Shown piece after piece: positions 29,600 to 39,155 of a stretch of DNA of 64,000 nucleotides. The stretch spans positions 39,051 to 103,050 of the forward strand of contig JAKTTT010000071.1 of NCBI GenBank assembly GCA_030581615.1, written 5' to 3'. The stretch comes from Alloascoidea africana. Taxonomy: Eukaryota; Ascomycota; Alloascoideomycetes; Alloascoideales; Alloascoideaceae. The position numbers and the translations under genes were made by a program. The notes beneath the pieces are model-generated. The model did not search any database and was not told the origin of the DNA. It worked only from the letters and a program-made list of their open reading frames with translations. Position 1 is the first letter of the stretch. Each line of letters begins with the position of its first letter.

Positions 29600-30007
29600 G
29601 ACGTATGCGATATTTGAGGACTAAACGAGGATTATATATAAATAGCAACGGGGAGGGTGGAAGGGAAAGGAAAGGAAAGGAAAGGAAAGAGAGAGAGAGA
29701 GAGAGAACAGCTTTGGGATTTAGGCAAGAGGGAGAGAAGATGGAAAAACGAAGGGAGACTGCAGCCGGTATAAGTACAAAAAAAAATTACAAAAAAACAG
29801 GTGAATAATTTCAGCTACCTTTTCGTCTGGTCTTATTTCGTCCCTTCTTTCTTTTTTCCTCTGCTTCCTCTTCTTGGGGCATGTATGTCCCTGACAAAGA
29901 CCTGGGTCGTGTGCATCAATGAGTTCACCACACACAAACCCTGTTTGTATTGTATATTGCGTATCGATATGTGCAAATGCTCCAGGCCTTAAAAGACTCG
30001 AAAAAGG
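29600..30007. other. promoter of MNN4-like copy 2 and PTR2 3' region
   Basis: Contains an AT-rich TATA-like stretch at about 29632-29645 and the microsatellite at 29664-29706. No gene supported. Confidence 0.5.
29664..29706. repeat. microsatellite (GGAAA)5 (GA)9
   Basis: Five GGAAA units at 29664-29688 run straight into nine GA dinucleotides at 29689-29706, about 65-107 bp upstream of the MNN4-like copy 2 ATG. Such purine tracts often exclude nucleosomes or vary in length between strains. Confidence 0.85.
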
Positions 30008-31756
30008 CTATTTCTCCAGGTCCCCGGTCACAACCGGCTGGTTCTGCTGCTGTTGCTGCTGCTTCTCCCACTCGAGCTGCTCTTGCGCGTAGTCTGCGTC
30101 CAAGTAGTCCAGCGACTCCTCGAACTGGTTGTAGCTGTTGAACAGCAGCCAGAACAGGCCGCCGGCGACGATGGCGGCGATCGCCAGCCCCGTGTACATC
30201 CACACGAGCTTGGGGTCCTTTGCGGTGGGCGAGAGCGCAATTCCGATCGCAGACCCAAATGCGTTCGTGAGCAGGAACAGCGACATGATGAAGGACTTCA
30301 TGTTCCCAGGCGCCTTGGTGTAGGCGTACTCGAGCCCAGTGATAGACGCAAAGATCTCGGAGAAGGCGATGAACACGTAGGCGGGAGTCTGGATCGCTAC
30401 GTGGATCTGGTTCGGATACTTGCCGTTCTCGCTGGCCTCACAGCTCAAGGGATGGTCGTAGCATGGGCCCTTCTGGTAGATGAGGTGCTGGACGATGGCC
30501 GCGTAGGCCATAGCCAGCGCTCCGAACATGAACCCGAACGTGATTCGCGTGATGGGCTTGAACTTGATGCCCAGCTTGCGCAGAAACGGATACAGCACGT
30601 TATCGCAGATGGGCACGAAGATGATGAGCGCTATCGCGTCGATGTTTTGCATAATGTCGTTGGGGATTCCGTGGGTGTCCATCTGGCCGGCCTGCGAAAT
30701 GAAGTTGTTGAGCATCTGCCCGTACACAATCCAGTAGATGGGGTAGAAGACAAACACTCGGCACGCCAAAAGGGCCCTTCGCACCTCTTCCACAAACAGA
30801 TCCGACCATTGCACCGTGGCCAGTCCCATTTCCTGTCGAATGGATGGCTTGGCAACGTCAAGGTTGCCTTTGTTTTTAAGCCCGATGATGATTATTCGAC
30901 AGCAGTCTGGGATCACAGAGCCCATCGGCGGCTTCTTGATGTAAATGTTTCGGCCCAAAATTAGCGTTGCGACCCCCACGAAAAAGAAGCAAAACGGAAG
31001 TAGATAAGCGGCCCAAAAGCCAACGTTTTTTTCCAGCTCCGTCGTAGCTATCGAGGAAAGAGATCCAACGTTGATACACACGTAGAAGATCATGAACAGC
31101 GACTGGATCGTGACCTTAGGGTCGATAATCACCTTTTCCCCGGACTTGAGAGTCGACAGAAGCATCTTCGTGTTGGTATACTGCTCTGCAATCAGCGGCG
31201 ACACATTGGCCTTGATGCCTCCGGTTCCCAGTCCAATCACAATCATCGCCGTTACCAGCCCGCCCAAAGCAGCGCCGTGGTTTATCGCGGTGGGCAGCGA
31301 GGTCAAGAACAGAATTAGCATTCCAACAATGTATACACCCGATGCGTACGCAATTGTCTTGAACTTTCCCAAATATGTGTCTGAAATATACGCTGCAAGC
31401 ACCGGTGTCACGTAGCACCAGAATTGGAAAAAGTAGGAGAGACCAGAGGCAGAACTCTGTCCCAGTCCAATGGCTCCCTTGATACCGGAGCTGTCTTTCG
31501 AGTAGCTCATGTAGTTCATAAATGGGCCACTTAGCCCATAGTAAGCGAAGCGCTCGCAAAGTTCAACAAGGGCAACGAGCCATACTGCAATGGGGATCTT
31601 GTCCGAAATGTGTCGATAAGTAGTCAGCTCCTCCGCCGTTGGCTCTCTTCTGTCTTCCAATTCGTCTATAGATCTGTCCGACACATGCTGGAAGACCTCC
31701 TTGTATTCCTTCTCATTCTCTTCCGAAATGGAAATTGAGTCTGTATTTCTGTTCAT
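30008..31756 (-). CDS. PTR2: PTR2-type di/tripeptide:proton symporter
   Basis: Plasma-membrane POT/PTR-family peptide importer of 582 residues with about 12 hydrophobic segments. Family motifs present: LVELCERFAYYGLSGPFMNYM (ExxERFxYYG) in the first helix, FFQFWCYVTPVLAAYISDTYLGKFKTI, and IGLGTGGIKANVSPLIAEQY. Near the C-terminus FIAFSEIFASITGLEYAYTKAPGNMKSFIMSL matches the conserved PTR2 family signature. The tail has a short QQQQQQ run. The 3' third looks markedly more GC-rich than its 5' part and the neighbours. It follows an amino-acid permease, suggesting a nitrogen-uptake neighbourhood. Confidence 0.95.
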   Translation of the reverse strand: MNRNTDSISISEENEKEYKEVFQHVSDRSIDELEDRREPTAEELTTYRHISDKIPIAVWLVALVELCERFAYYGLSGPFMNYMSYSKDSSGIKGAIGLGQSSASGLSYFFQFWCYVTPVLAAYISDTYLGKFKTIAYASGVYIVGMLILFLTSLPTAINHGAALGGLVTAMIVIGLGTGGIKANVSPLIAEQYTNTKMLLSTLKSGEKVIIDPKVTIQSLFMIFYVCINVGSLSSIATTELEKNVGFWAAYLLPFCFFFVGVATLILGRNIYIKKPPMGSVIPDCCRIIIIGLKNKGNLDVAKPSIRQEMGLATVQWSDLFVEEVRRALLACRVFVFYPIYWIVYGQMLNNFISQAGQMDTHGIPNDIMQNIDAIALIIFVPICDNVLYPFLRKLGIKFKPITRITFGFMFGALAMAYAAIVQHLIYQKGPCYDHPLSCEASENGKYPNQIHVAIQTPAYVFIAFSEIFASITGLEYAYTKAPGNMKSFIMSLFLLTNAFGSAIGIALSPTAKDPKLVWMYTGLAIAAIVAGGLFWLLFNSYNQFEESLDYLDADYAQEQLEWEKQQQQQQNQPVVTGDLEK

Positions 31757-32701
31757 AACCTGATTGCACTAATTGGAAAGATAATCAAAAAATTATATGA
31801 GCACCCTAGTTGATTTGCAAAAAAACAAGGAGGAGGAAATTAGGGACAATTAATAGAGTAGCGGAGAAGGAAAAATTGACTGAAAAAGAAAAAAAAAGGG
31901 TTCAGAGACTTCAAGTAGCAAAAGACTGAATATAGCGTTAGTGTTAGTGCCTTACCTGCCTGTTTCATTACAGCTGCTATCTAGATTATTTTTTTCGTAT
32001 CTGTAAAGTTACATGACGGAAAAGCTTGGCCAGCTTATTCCGAGCACTAGCTCATATCATTATCACGCAACAATATCACCTAGATTAACCAGCATGAAGA
32101 ACCGATAGTGAACTTCATTTCTGATTAAATCAGTTATTTTTGCATGGTTTATCTATTGCGTGTGCCGTTCACTGTTGACCGACCGTTTTATCACCCCTGG
32201 GTCTTGTGTGGCAACGGGAACGGCCGATTCTCTTTCCCTTCGGATCATTAGGGTTTTCGGGCAGAAAGAAGCTTTAGTTGGCGGAACTTTATACCGGATC
32301 AATGTTCTAAGTGGTCACTATGAAACGGGTGAAAAATTGAACGCCTATGCTATTTAACTAATCTCAAGTCGTCCGTTTTTTCTTATTTTTCTGTGCTAAT
32401 CCCTTTGTTGTTTCATTTGAGCTGTTGAAATTTCACGAAAAGAAAAAAAAAAACTATAGATCAAATACACACGTAAGACACTATACAAGGAATTGAAAGA
32501 CATCATCGAATAGGAAGCTTGTATTTTTCCGTTTCATGTACCGAAAGTTTCATCGTAATATGATGCTGAAAAAGTAATACTTAAATACACAAGCAAAATA
32601 ATAAAAAAAAAGATAAGGGCCGATAAGATAGATAAGTGTAGCAAATCAACATTGAAAATCAATCCAGACAGCAACTTTGTTTCATGATTGTGAATCCCAT
32701 T
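31757..32701. other. PTR2 upstream region and permease 3' region
   Basis: 945 bp with no supported gene. It should carry PTR2 control elements. A cluster of three GATAAG motifs sits at its far end (32612-32636). Confidence 0.5.
32612..32636 (+). promoter_or_regulatory. cluster of three GATAAG motifs
   Basis: GATAAG occurs at 32612-32617, 32622-32627 and 32631-32636, all in the same orientation. GATAAG is the core of nitrogen-catabolite-repression sites. The cluster is about 860 bp upstream of PTR2 and 66 bp past the permease stop, so which gene it serves, if any, is unclear. Confidence 0.5.
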
Positions 32702-34492
32702 TCAACACCAAAACTTGTAAAGCCTGTAATAGAACGGCTTCGCTCTAAGGTTACTCCTCTCCTCCTCCAACTCTTGCTTCAAAGCGTCCACATCCGTCTC
32801 CCGGCGTCCCGTATCAAGGTTAATTTCGTTCACTGGAATGTAAAGCCTCCAATTCCTGGTCCATAGCTTGTGTCCAATATACAACACAAGCACAATCACA
32901 AATGAGATATAACCTTGGAAAAACTTTTCTGCAGCTGGCTTCTGGCCAAGGGGGAAAAGGGCAATCCAAAATTGTGCAGCCAAAACCAAAATGTTGACAA
33001 TGATACAGTAGATTGATCCCCAACTTCCCGTCATTGATACAAAGGGTAACTCGTCAGTTCCTCGTCCAGCAGCATGTAGCGCGTATCTGAATCGGATGTG
33101 ACAGGCTGCGATTGATCCCCATGTGAAAACAGAAGAGAGCCCAGCAAGGGCCATGAGCCAGTCAAAAACTTCAGCTTGCTTGTCAGAGGCTACCACAAAT
33201 CCGAGAAGGCCAACCACCAATGCCACCAAAATACTATACAGAGGGCGACCATTTCTGTCAATGTATCCCAAAAACTTGGGAGCCTGACCCATTGTAGCCA
33301 TAGACGCGAGAATTCTTGAAGTTGCAAACACAGCAGCGTTTCCAACAGATAGAACGGCAATCATAATGACAACGTTCATGATTGATGGGAGCGCTTTGAT
33401 GCCTGCATTTGTGATGGAGATAACAAAAGGACTGGCAGAAGCATCACTAGAGCTGGCAGAAATAAGACGGGGTTCAGTGTAAGGAACAAGACATCCAATG
33501 AGAACCAAAGACACGACATAAAAGAGTAAGATTCTCCAAAAGACTTGTTTTGTAGCTTTGGGTAAAGTCTTTCTTGGCTTTTCGGATTCGGCGGCTGCAA
33601 GTCCCACGAGTTCCGTACCATTAAACGAGAACGCCGCCGTTACAAAAACTGAACAGACACCTTTAAAACCGTTTGCAAACGCGCCTGGATCATGCCAATA
33701 CTGGCCTCCGATGAATCCGCCTTGGGGTCCACCACCACAAATGAGAACAATACCGAGAATAATAAATCCAAAAATTGTTATAACTTTTATCAGAGAGAAG
33801 ACAAATTCGGCTTCACCGTAACCTCTTACTCCAAACAAGTTTATAGCCGCCACAAGCACGTAAAATATCGATATCCACGCTGCTGAATTAATATCTTGAT
33901 TCCAATACTTTATCGTTATCGCAGCAGCCACCAGTTCAGTAGGTAAAACTACAAGCCACTGTATAGCATAATTCCATGTTACTGCAAAACCCCAAGAGGG
34001 ATCCAAAAATCGAACAAAATACGTTGTGAAAGAACCTGCAACGGGATACGTCACGACCAATTCGGCAAGAGCGTTAACCATTCCAAAAAGCATAGAACCT
34101 GTAATTATCCAAGCAATCAAAATACCGGCTGGCCCACCTGTTCGAAGCGCTTTACCTGAACCAACAAACAAACCGGTACCAATAGCACCACCAATGGCAA
34201 TCATCTGCAAATGTCTATTTTTGAGACTTCGTTGCAGAGGTGATTGTGCAATGAGGGCTTGTATCCGCTCACTCTCGGGTAAATTTGGATCAACATCTTC
34301 CAACTCGTGCTCTTTGAAAGAGTCTACCATTCGTCGCCATATTCCTGGTGTTTCCGTGGTATCATTTATTTGCATTGTGTAGCCTTCATTGTCAGAGCCA
34401 GAACCGGAACTGGAACCGGAACCAGAACCATTTCCTGATCTTTTGCGATTTTCGCCGAGTTTCTCAACATCTTCCATATTATTACTACTCAT
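32702..34492 (-). CDS. amino-acid permease (YAT/GAP1 family)
   Basis: Plasma-membrane amino-acid:proton symporter of the APC superfamily, 596 residues. The core starts RSLKNRHLQMIAIGGAIGTGLFVGSGKALRTGGPAGILIAW, diagnostic of fungal general and broad-range permeases. About 12 transmembrane segments follow, with GTELVGLAAAESEKPRKTLPKATKQVFWRI in the loop after helix 6. It ends in FWC, the C-terminal signature important for Gap1/Gnp1-type trafficking. The N-terminal tail has a GSGSGSSSGSGS repeat. ATG 34492 is chosen because the frame further upstream crosses a TATATAAA box at 34590-34597. The substrate range cannot be read; GNP1, AGP1 and GAP1 are candidates. Confidence 0.9.
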   Translation of the reverse strand: MSSNNMEDVEKLGENRKRSGNGSGSGSSSGSGSDNEGYTMQINDTTETPGIWRRMVDSFKEHELEDVDPNLPESERIQALIAQSPLQRSLKNRHLQMIAIGGAIGTGLFVGSGKALRTGGPAGILIAWIITGSMLFGMVNALAELVVTYPVAGSFTTYFVRFLDPSWGFAVTWNYAIQWLVVLPTELVAAAITIKYWNQDINSAAWISIFYVLVAAINLFGVRGYGEAEFVFSLIKVITIFGFIILGIVLICGGGPQGGFIGGQYWHDPGAFANGFKGVCSVFVTAAFSFNGTELVGLAAAESEKPRKTLPKATKQVFWRILLFYVVSLVLIGCLVPYTEPRLISASSSDASASPFVISITNAGIKALPSIMNVVIMIAVLSVGNAAVFATSRILASMATMGQAPKFLGYIDRNGRPLYSILVALVVGLLGFVVASDKQAEVFDWLMALAGLSSVFTWGSIAACHIRFRYALHAAGRGTDELPFVSMTGSWGSIYCIIVNILVLAAQFWIALFPLGQKPAAEKFFQGYISFVIVLVLYIGHKLWTRNWRLYIPVNEINLDTGRRETDVDALKQELEEERSNLRAKPFYYRLYKFWC

Positions 34493-36422
34493 CTTGGAGA
34501 TGATTTTTTTCAACAGAGAATAGTGAAAAAAGAAAAGAAGAAATATAAAGGGAAAGAAAAATGGGAGAAACACCGGGGAATGGTTTTTTTTTATATAGGT
34601 TGCACAATGCCTCCCCCACTTTTTCCCCTTTTGTTTTTGGTGAAAAAAAAATAAGATATTTCTTGTCTTTTGACATGAGTAGGCATAAACTGAATAAAGT
34701 ATGATCAACCCTATACACATAGTTTCTTTCTCACGTATCTTTGATATGTATGTTCTACTGCTTGCAGTGCCCAGAAAGCAGCCTTGCAAGCATGTTTTCC
34801 CTTTTTTTCACCTTCTGTTTTTGTTTCGTTTAGAAGAAACAAGAGAAACGAGCGTTTACTGGCAGATAACGCGCGCTGCAAATGACGTTTATAGAAGGGG
34901 AAATTGGGAGGGTAGATTAAAGTTTGGAGTAGGCAAACAAAAAGCTCATCATGGATATATATGGCCGGCGGCGGACCGGTAGATTAAACTCACGCCGCGG
35001 TATTGTTCAGGGTTAGCCAACTTTTGAGTTCCAAAGACTCTTGATTCGAGGCCCATTTGCCAAATGCAGCGTTAGATGTAATCGATACGTGCAAAAAACA
35101 AAAAAAAACACGCTTGAAATCGACGACACCAAGACCCAGCCAAGATAGCTCAATGATTGTGTATTTAGGGTTATCGAACACAAAAAGAACCTGGTTGGCC
35201 CAGCTGTGTTTACTAAAACTCTCAGTCTTTGCAAATCTCACCTTGACTCTATTATGGGACAAATAATGCCAAGTAACAACGCGACCTTCGCCTTCTGCTA
35301 ATGACAAATCTTTCCAGAGAACAGCGCACAAAACCTATCTCGCAGTAGATTTGGGGATTGTTCAAAAAGGGTAGATTTGACAGGTTCAGGTTATCCAAAA
35401 CAGCCTTACGTCATTTCTCCACTCTGCATAGTTTTTCCGGCGAATTATAATAGCAAGGTTGCCATCCTTGCCAAAAATCCGGGTTGCCCTGTCAGATAAC
35501 TTGGCGCCTCTTCTTGTCTTCCATTGTTTGTCTGCGACAACATCTTGATACAGCTACTGATACTGATCAAAGCAAGGGTTGGACATATACCCCACGTAGT
35601 TGCATTTAGATAATGTAATAACAGCTAGTTCATTTTTATCAGCTTGCAACTATGTAACAATCAATGCATGGACAGCTAGAAGGAGGCTGTAGAAGTCAAA
35701 GCGCACCTGTCAACAACTACCGTTTTTCTCATCAAAGTATCAAAAGTTTATCGAGTCCACTGAAAAAAATATATTAAACTTGAAACAAACAATCTAGCTA
35801 AAAAATAAGAATGTGGGGATGAGAAACAAAAAGAAACAGTGGTAAATGCATGCAATCAATTTTCTGGGCAGTATTGTCTGATTTAAGTTTCGAATGCTGA
35901 AAAATGGAACGATATTAACCACTTTATATAGTTATCGATAATTAAGTAATTTAACCCTTTTTGAAAACCAAAAGGCCAAGTTATATTAAAGAAGCAATTA
36001 AAGGAAAAAGAATATATTATCAGCGAGTGCCAGGAGAACTTGGATTACTAGTGATTTTTCCAGTTTTTTTTATCAATTTCAATTTCTTTTTCTTTTTTTA
36101 TCCGTAAGTATTATTATTAGTACTGGTATTTTATTATTATTATTTCTTCGTCCCATGTTTATTATTCGAAATTAGGTAAAACATAAGCATTGGGAGAATA
36201 GGTTTGAAAAAAGCATCAGCAAAAAACAAACAATAGCAGAAAAAAGTTCAACTTGGAAAGCAATGTAAACAGGTCAGCCACTTACCGCCACACATGGGGT
36301 AATAAAACAATAAGAATAATAATAGTAACAGAGAAAGAGAAAGAAAGAGGTCAACAATACAACAATAAGCACAAGAGAAAGAAAGAAAAAAAAAAGGTTT
36401 CTATGAGGCAACCCTAAACCTA
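34493..36422. other. long intergenic region, permease promoter and BEM3 3' end
   Basis: 1.93 kb without a supported gene. The proximal part is the permease promoter (T-rich, with a TATA box). The distal 700 bp, at the BEM3 3' side, is very AT-rich. Small open frames look random. I see no tRNA. Confidence 0.5.
34590..34597 (-). promoter_or_regulatory. TATA box of the amino-acid permease
   Basis: TATATAAA on the minus strand about 98 bp upstream of the chosen ATG, an ordinary yeast distance. It supports the start at 34492. Confidence 0.6.
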
Positions 36423-39155
36423 TCAATTTTCAAAGATACGATAGAAATCCGTCAAGAAAGGTTGAATCACCTCCATGTGAAGATTCAAAGTCGGAGAAAA
36501 CACAATGCTCACATTTTTCAAAGTCATCTTGTTGAACTCGCTATTCTTTATCACAACTTCAAGAAATCTGAACAAGACATACAGAAGATCCCGGTTCTCA
36601 ACAGGAAGCTCCTTCACCAACTGTGTATACTTGGTAACCACCTGTACGTTGTTTCTGTTCAACGCAGCCTCTCTAAATTTTGGCTCCAATTCCTTTGTCA
36701 ATACAACTTGAGGCAGTTCACGTAGATATAACTTTAACAAACCAGCAATCGAGTTAATGTCTGGAAGAGACGGAAGCTTGAATAAATCTACATCCTCTCC
36801 TTCGTTAAACCTATCCTTGAGAGATCGGATCGTGCTCGAGGAACCGTTTAATCTGAAAAGACCTTCCTCAGTAATTGCATTATTCTTATCTAGATAAACC
36901 AGACATTGGAAAACAACCGATGGTATTTTCTTGTTGTAAATAGTTCCTGAACATTTCGCAACCGAGTCCTTCAGCGGTATTCCAAAAACGGCATCCGTTT
37001 TGAAAGGTTCCGTTGGTCGGTTGGAAAGGTATGGCGAACCTATTGGGAGCTGCTGGTAAGGTAAGCGAAAGTCATCTCTGTCAAGTACACTGATGCTAGC
37101 CTTGGGGCTTGGACCAGTAGCCATTGGACTTAAACCATCTGGCTCAGAGGGAGCTGATCCCAGAATGCTTGACTTGAAAGGGAAAAAGCTTCTTTTACGC
37201 TGCTTTTTAATCTCTTTTTCTGATATATCTGGAATCATATCATCGTTTGGTAGCAGTACACCATTTGCACTTCGGGATCGAGAGTGTGTGGTTGGTGTAC
37301 TTGCATATAGCATATTTGGGGAATCTTCGTGTTCTCCTATACTGTGTGAAGATTTGTTTGAATTTGAATAAACCTCTTCAGTTGGGAAAAACTCCAGCAA
37401 AGCCCGGATCCATTCCTCTTTATCGGTGGCTGTTTCTGCACAGAAAACATGTTTTGTATAGCCTGGTCCCTTTTTGTGTTCTAAAATTGAAAAAGAGTGG
37501 CGATAAGAGGAACCTCTGTTGTCATTTGATCGAGAATCCTCAATTTGACAGTACAACTTTGCACCGTTCAAGTGGATAGAACCCAATAACTGGCCCCATT
37601 GTTCATCATAGTACTCCAAGGCTGGACCATCCAGAACACAGTAACGCGCTTTCCAACCCGATAATCCCTTGCCTTTTGTAGTTAGATATCCTTCTTTTCT
37701 TGCATTCATTGAAGCCTCGTCCAAAGGATTAACAACATTGGTAGAGAGGAACCTGCAAACAGTTAGAGCAACTTCTTGGGGTAGATGGGGGATTGCAAAT
37801 ATGGCTGCAAAGTAATCTGTCAGAGCCTTGTGTCGAAGATCCACTTTCACCGGAGCAAGAGACAAGAACAAAGTCTTCTGGGGCAGTTTGGGTAAGGAAA
37901 AGACAGATATAGTTTTTCGTAATACAGAATCGAGTTCCAACAAGCTGGTATATGTTTTGGATACTTTCCATAATTCCTTGTCCGTTTCTCGGTCGCAGCA
38001 TGATAGCACCACCGTAGGATCCACATTTTTCTTATTCTCTTTTCCCATGATCGAACTAGAAACTTTGATCTTGATGGTCGACATCTCCGTGGGCTTTACA
38101 AACAATGGCACATCCTCTTCTTCGTAAACAGGCCCTTTTGCAAAGTTGCTCACAGGAGAGCTTACGCTTGGCGATGAAATTACGGTTGGAGAAAAAGTGT
38201 GAGATGTATTTGCAGGACTGAAAGGTACACCAGTTTTCACCTCAGGCAAATCTCTGCCTTTTTTGCGAGCAGGCGAAAGTAAAATCGTATCTAATGAAGC
38301 CTTGGCACGCGCTATGGAGCCCTGTCGGTGAGAGGTCTCTTCCGCTATCGTCGCGTCTGTAATTGCAGAGCCGTTGAAACTGCTGCGCAACGCAGACTTG
38401 TCGGGCTTTGTGGGCGTCGAGTCTATGATTACTCCGTTTCCGAGATGTGGCTCTGGCATGGAGACCGATCTCTCCCTTGTTAAAACCGTCGACCGCGTAG
38501 GGGTTGTTGGTTTCGAGGACGTTTCCGATGCCAGCGTATTTGCGGACGTGGAGACGGTGATAGACGATCGGAAGCCAGATTCACCTGTTTGATTGTGAAC
38601 TGGAGAATACTCGGAGCCAGAACTATCATCTCGAAGCGGCGTGATTGCCTGGTTCATACTCGAATGATCAAAGTGATCGGAGAAAGGGGTTATGGGCGAT
38701 TTGGTGATAGCTGCATTGTTACCTGTGCTGTTGCTCGAAGTAGATTGTATAGGGTTCAGAGATCTCTGCGAGATGGAAACTTGCCTCCGGTGGTTCAGAG
38801 AATCCTTTGTCTGGGTGAAGAAGCCTGCACTGATACACGAGGAGGGACTGTTTGGTTGCAAGTACCGCGATCCGTTGATTAAATCGCTAGAAACATCGCT
38901 AATTGACAGTCTATCGAAATGAATATCATTGATTTGTCTTTCCGAAGACGCTCGAGACAGTCGTTTGTACTTGTCCAGCTCAGTATATGCCTTGTCTAAC
39001 TTTTCAGTCAGTTCCGCGATATGTTTTTTTTGTAATTCTATAATGACCCAGGGGTCTACAGCCTCTTGGGTTATGACGTTGCCATTTGATTCCGCAACGT
39101 TGTCTGTTGAGTGTGATGGTTTCTCAAAGACGAATTCATTGGTACTCTCCACCAT
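36423..39155 (-). CDS. BEM3: BEM3-like Rho GTPase-activating protein (PX-PH-RhoGAP)
   Basis: GAP for Cdc42/Rho1 at sites of polarised growth. The domain order is that of Bem3. A short N-terminal coiled coil (VIIELQKKHIAELTEKLDKAYTELDKYKRL) and a long Ser/Thr-rich region are followed by a PX domain (from about residue 370), a PH domain (KEGYLTTKGKGLSGWKARYCVLDG..) and a C-terminal RhoGAP domain. The RhoGAP domain includes GIPLKDSV, EGLFRLNGSSSTIRSLKDRFNEG with the likely catalytic arginine, and IAGLLKLYLRELPQVVL. Length is 910 residues, shorter than S. cerevisiae Bem3, mainly in low-complexity parts. No intron evident. Confidence 0.92.
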   Translation of the reverse strand: MVESTNEFVFEKPSHSTDNVAESNGNVITQEAVDPWVIIELQKKHIAELTEKLDKAYTELDKYKRLSRASSERQINDIHFDRLSISDVSSDLINGSRYLQPNSPSSCISAGFFTQTKDSLNHRRQVSISQRSLNPIQSTSSNSTGNNAAITKSPITPFSDHFDHSSMNQAITPLRDDSSGSEYSPVHNQTGESGFRSSITVSTSANTLASETSSKPTTPTRSTVLTRERSVSMPEPHLGNGVIIDSTPTKPDKSALRSSFNGSAITDATIAEETSHRQGSIARAKASLDTILLSPARKKGRDLPEVKTGVPFSPANTSHTFSPTVISSPSVSSPVSNFAKGPVYEEEDVPLFVKPTEMSTIKIKVSSSIMGKENKKNVDPTVVLSCCDRETDKELWKVSKTYTSLLELDSVLRKTISVFSLPKLPQKTLFLSLAPVKVDLRHKALTDYFAAIFAIPHLPQEVALTVCRFLSTNVVNPLDEASMNARKEGYLTTKGKGLSGWKARYCVLDGPALEYYDEQWGQLLGSIHLNGAKLYCQIEDSRSNDNRGSSYRHSFSILEHKKGPGYTKHVFCAETATDKEEWIRALLEFFPTEEVYSNSNKSSHSIGEHEDSPNMLYASTPTTHSRSRSANGVLLPNDDMIPDISEKEIKKQRKRSFFPFKSSILGSAPSEPDGLSPMATGPSPKASISVLDRDDFRLPYQQLPIGSPYLSNRPTEPFKTDAVFGIPLKDSVAKCSGTIYNKKIPSVVFQCLVYLDKNNAITEEGLFRLNGSSSTIRSLKDRFNEGEDVDLFKLPSLPDINSIAGLLKLYLRELPQVVLTKELEPKFREAALNRNNVQVVTKYTQLVKELPVENRDLLYVLFRFLEVVIKNSEFNKMTLKNVSIVFSPTLNLHMEVIQPFLTDFYRIFEN

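Noticed and set aside
34493-34789. N-terminal extension of the amino-acid permease
   Set aside because: Contains the TATATAAA box and encodes sequence unlike permease N-termini.
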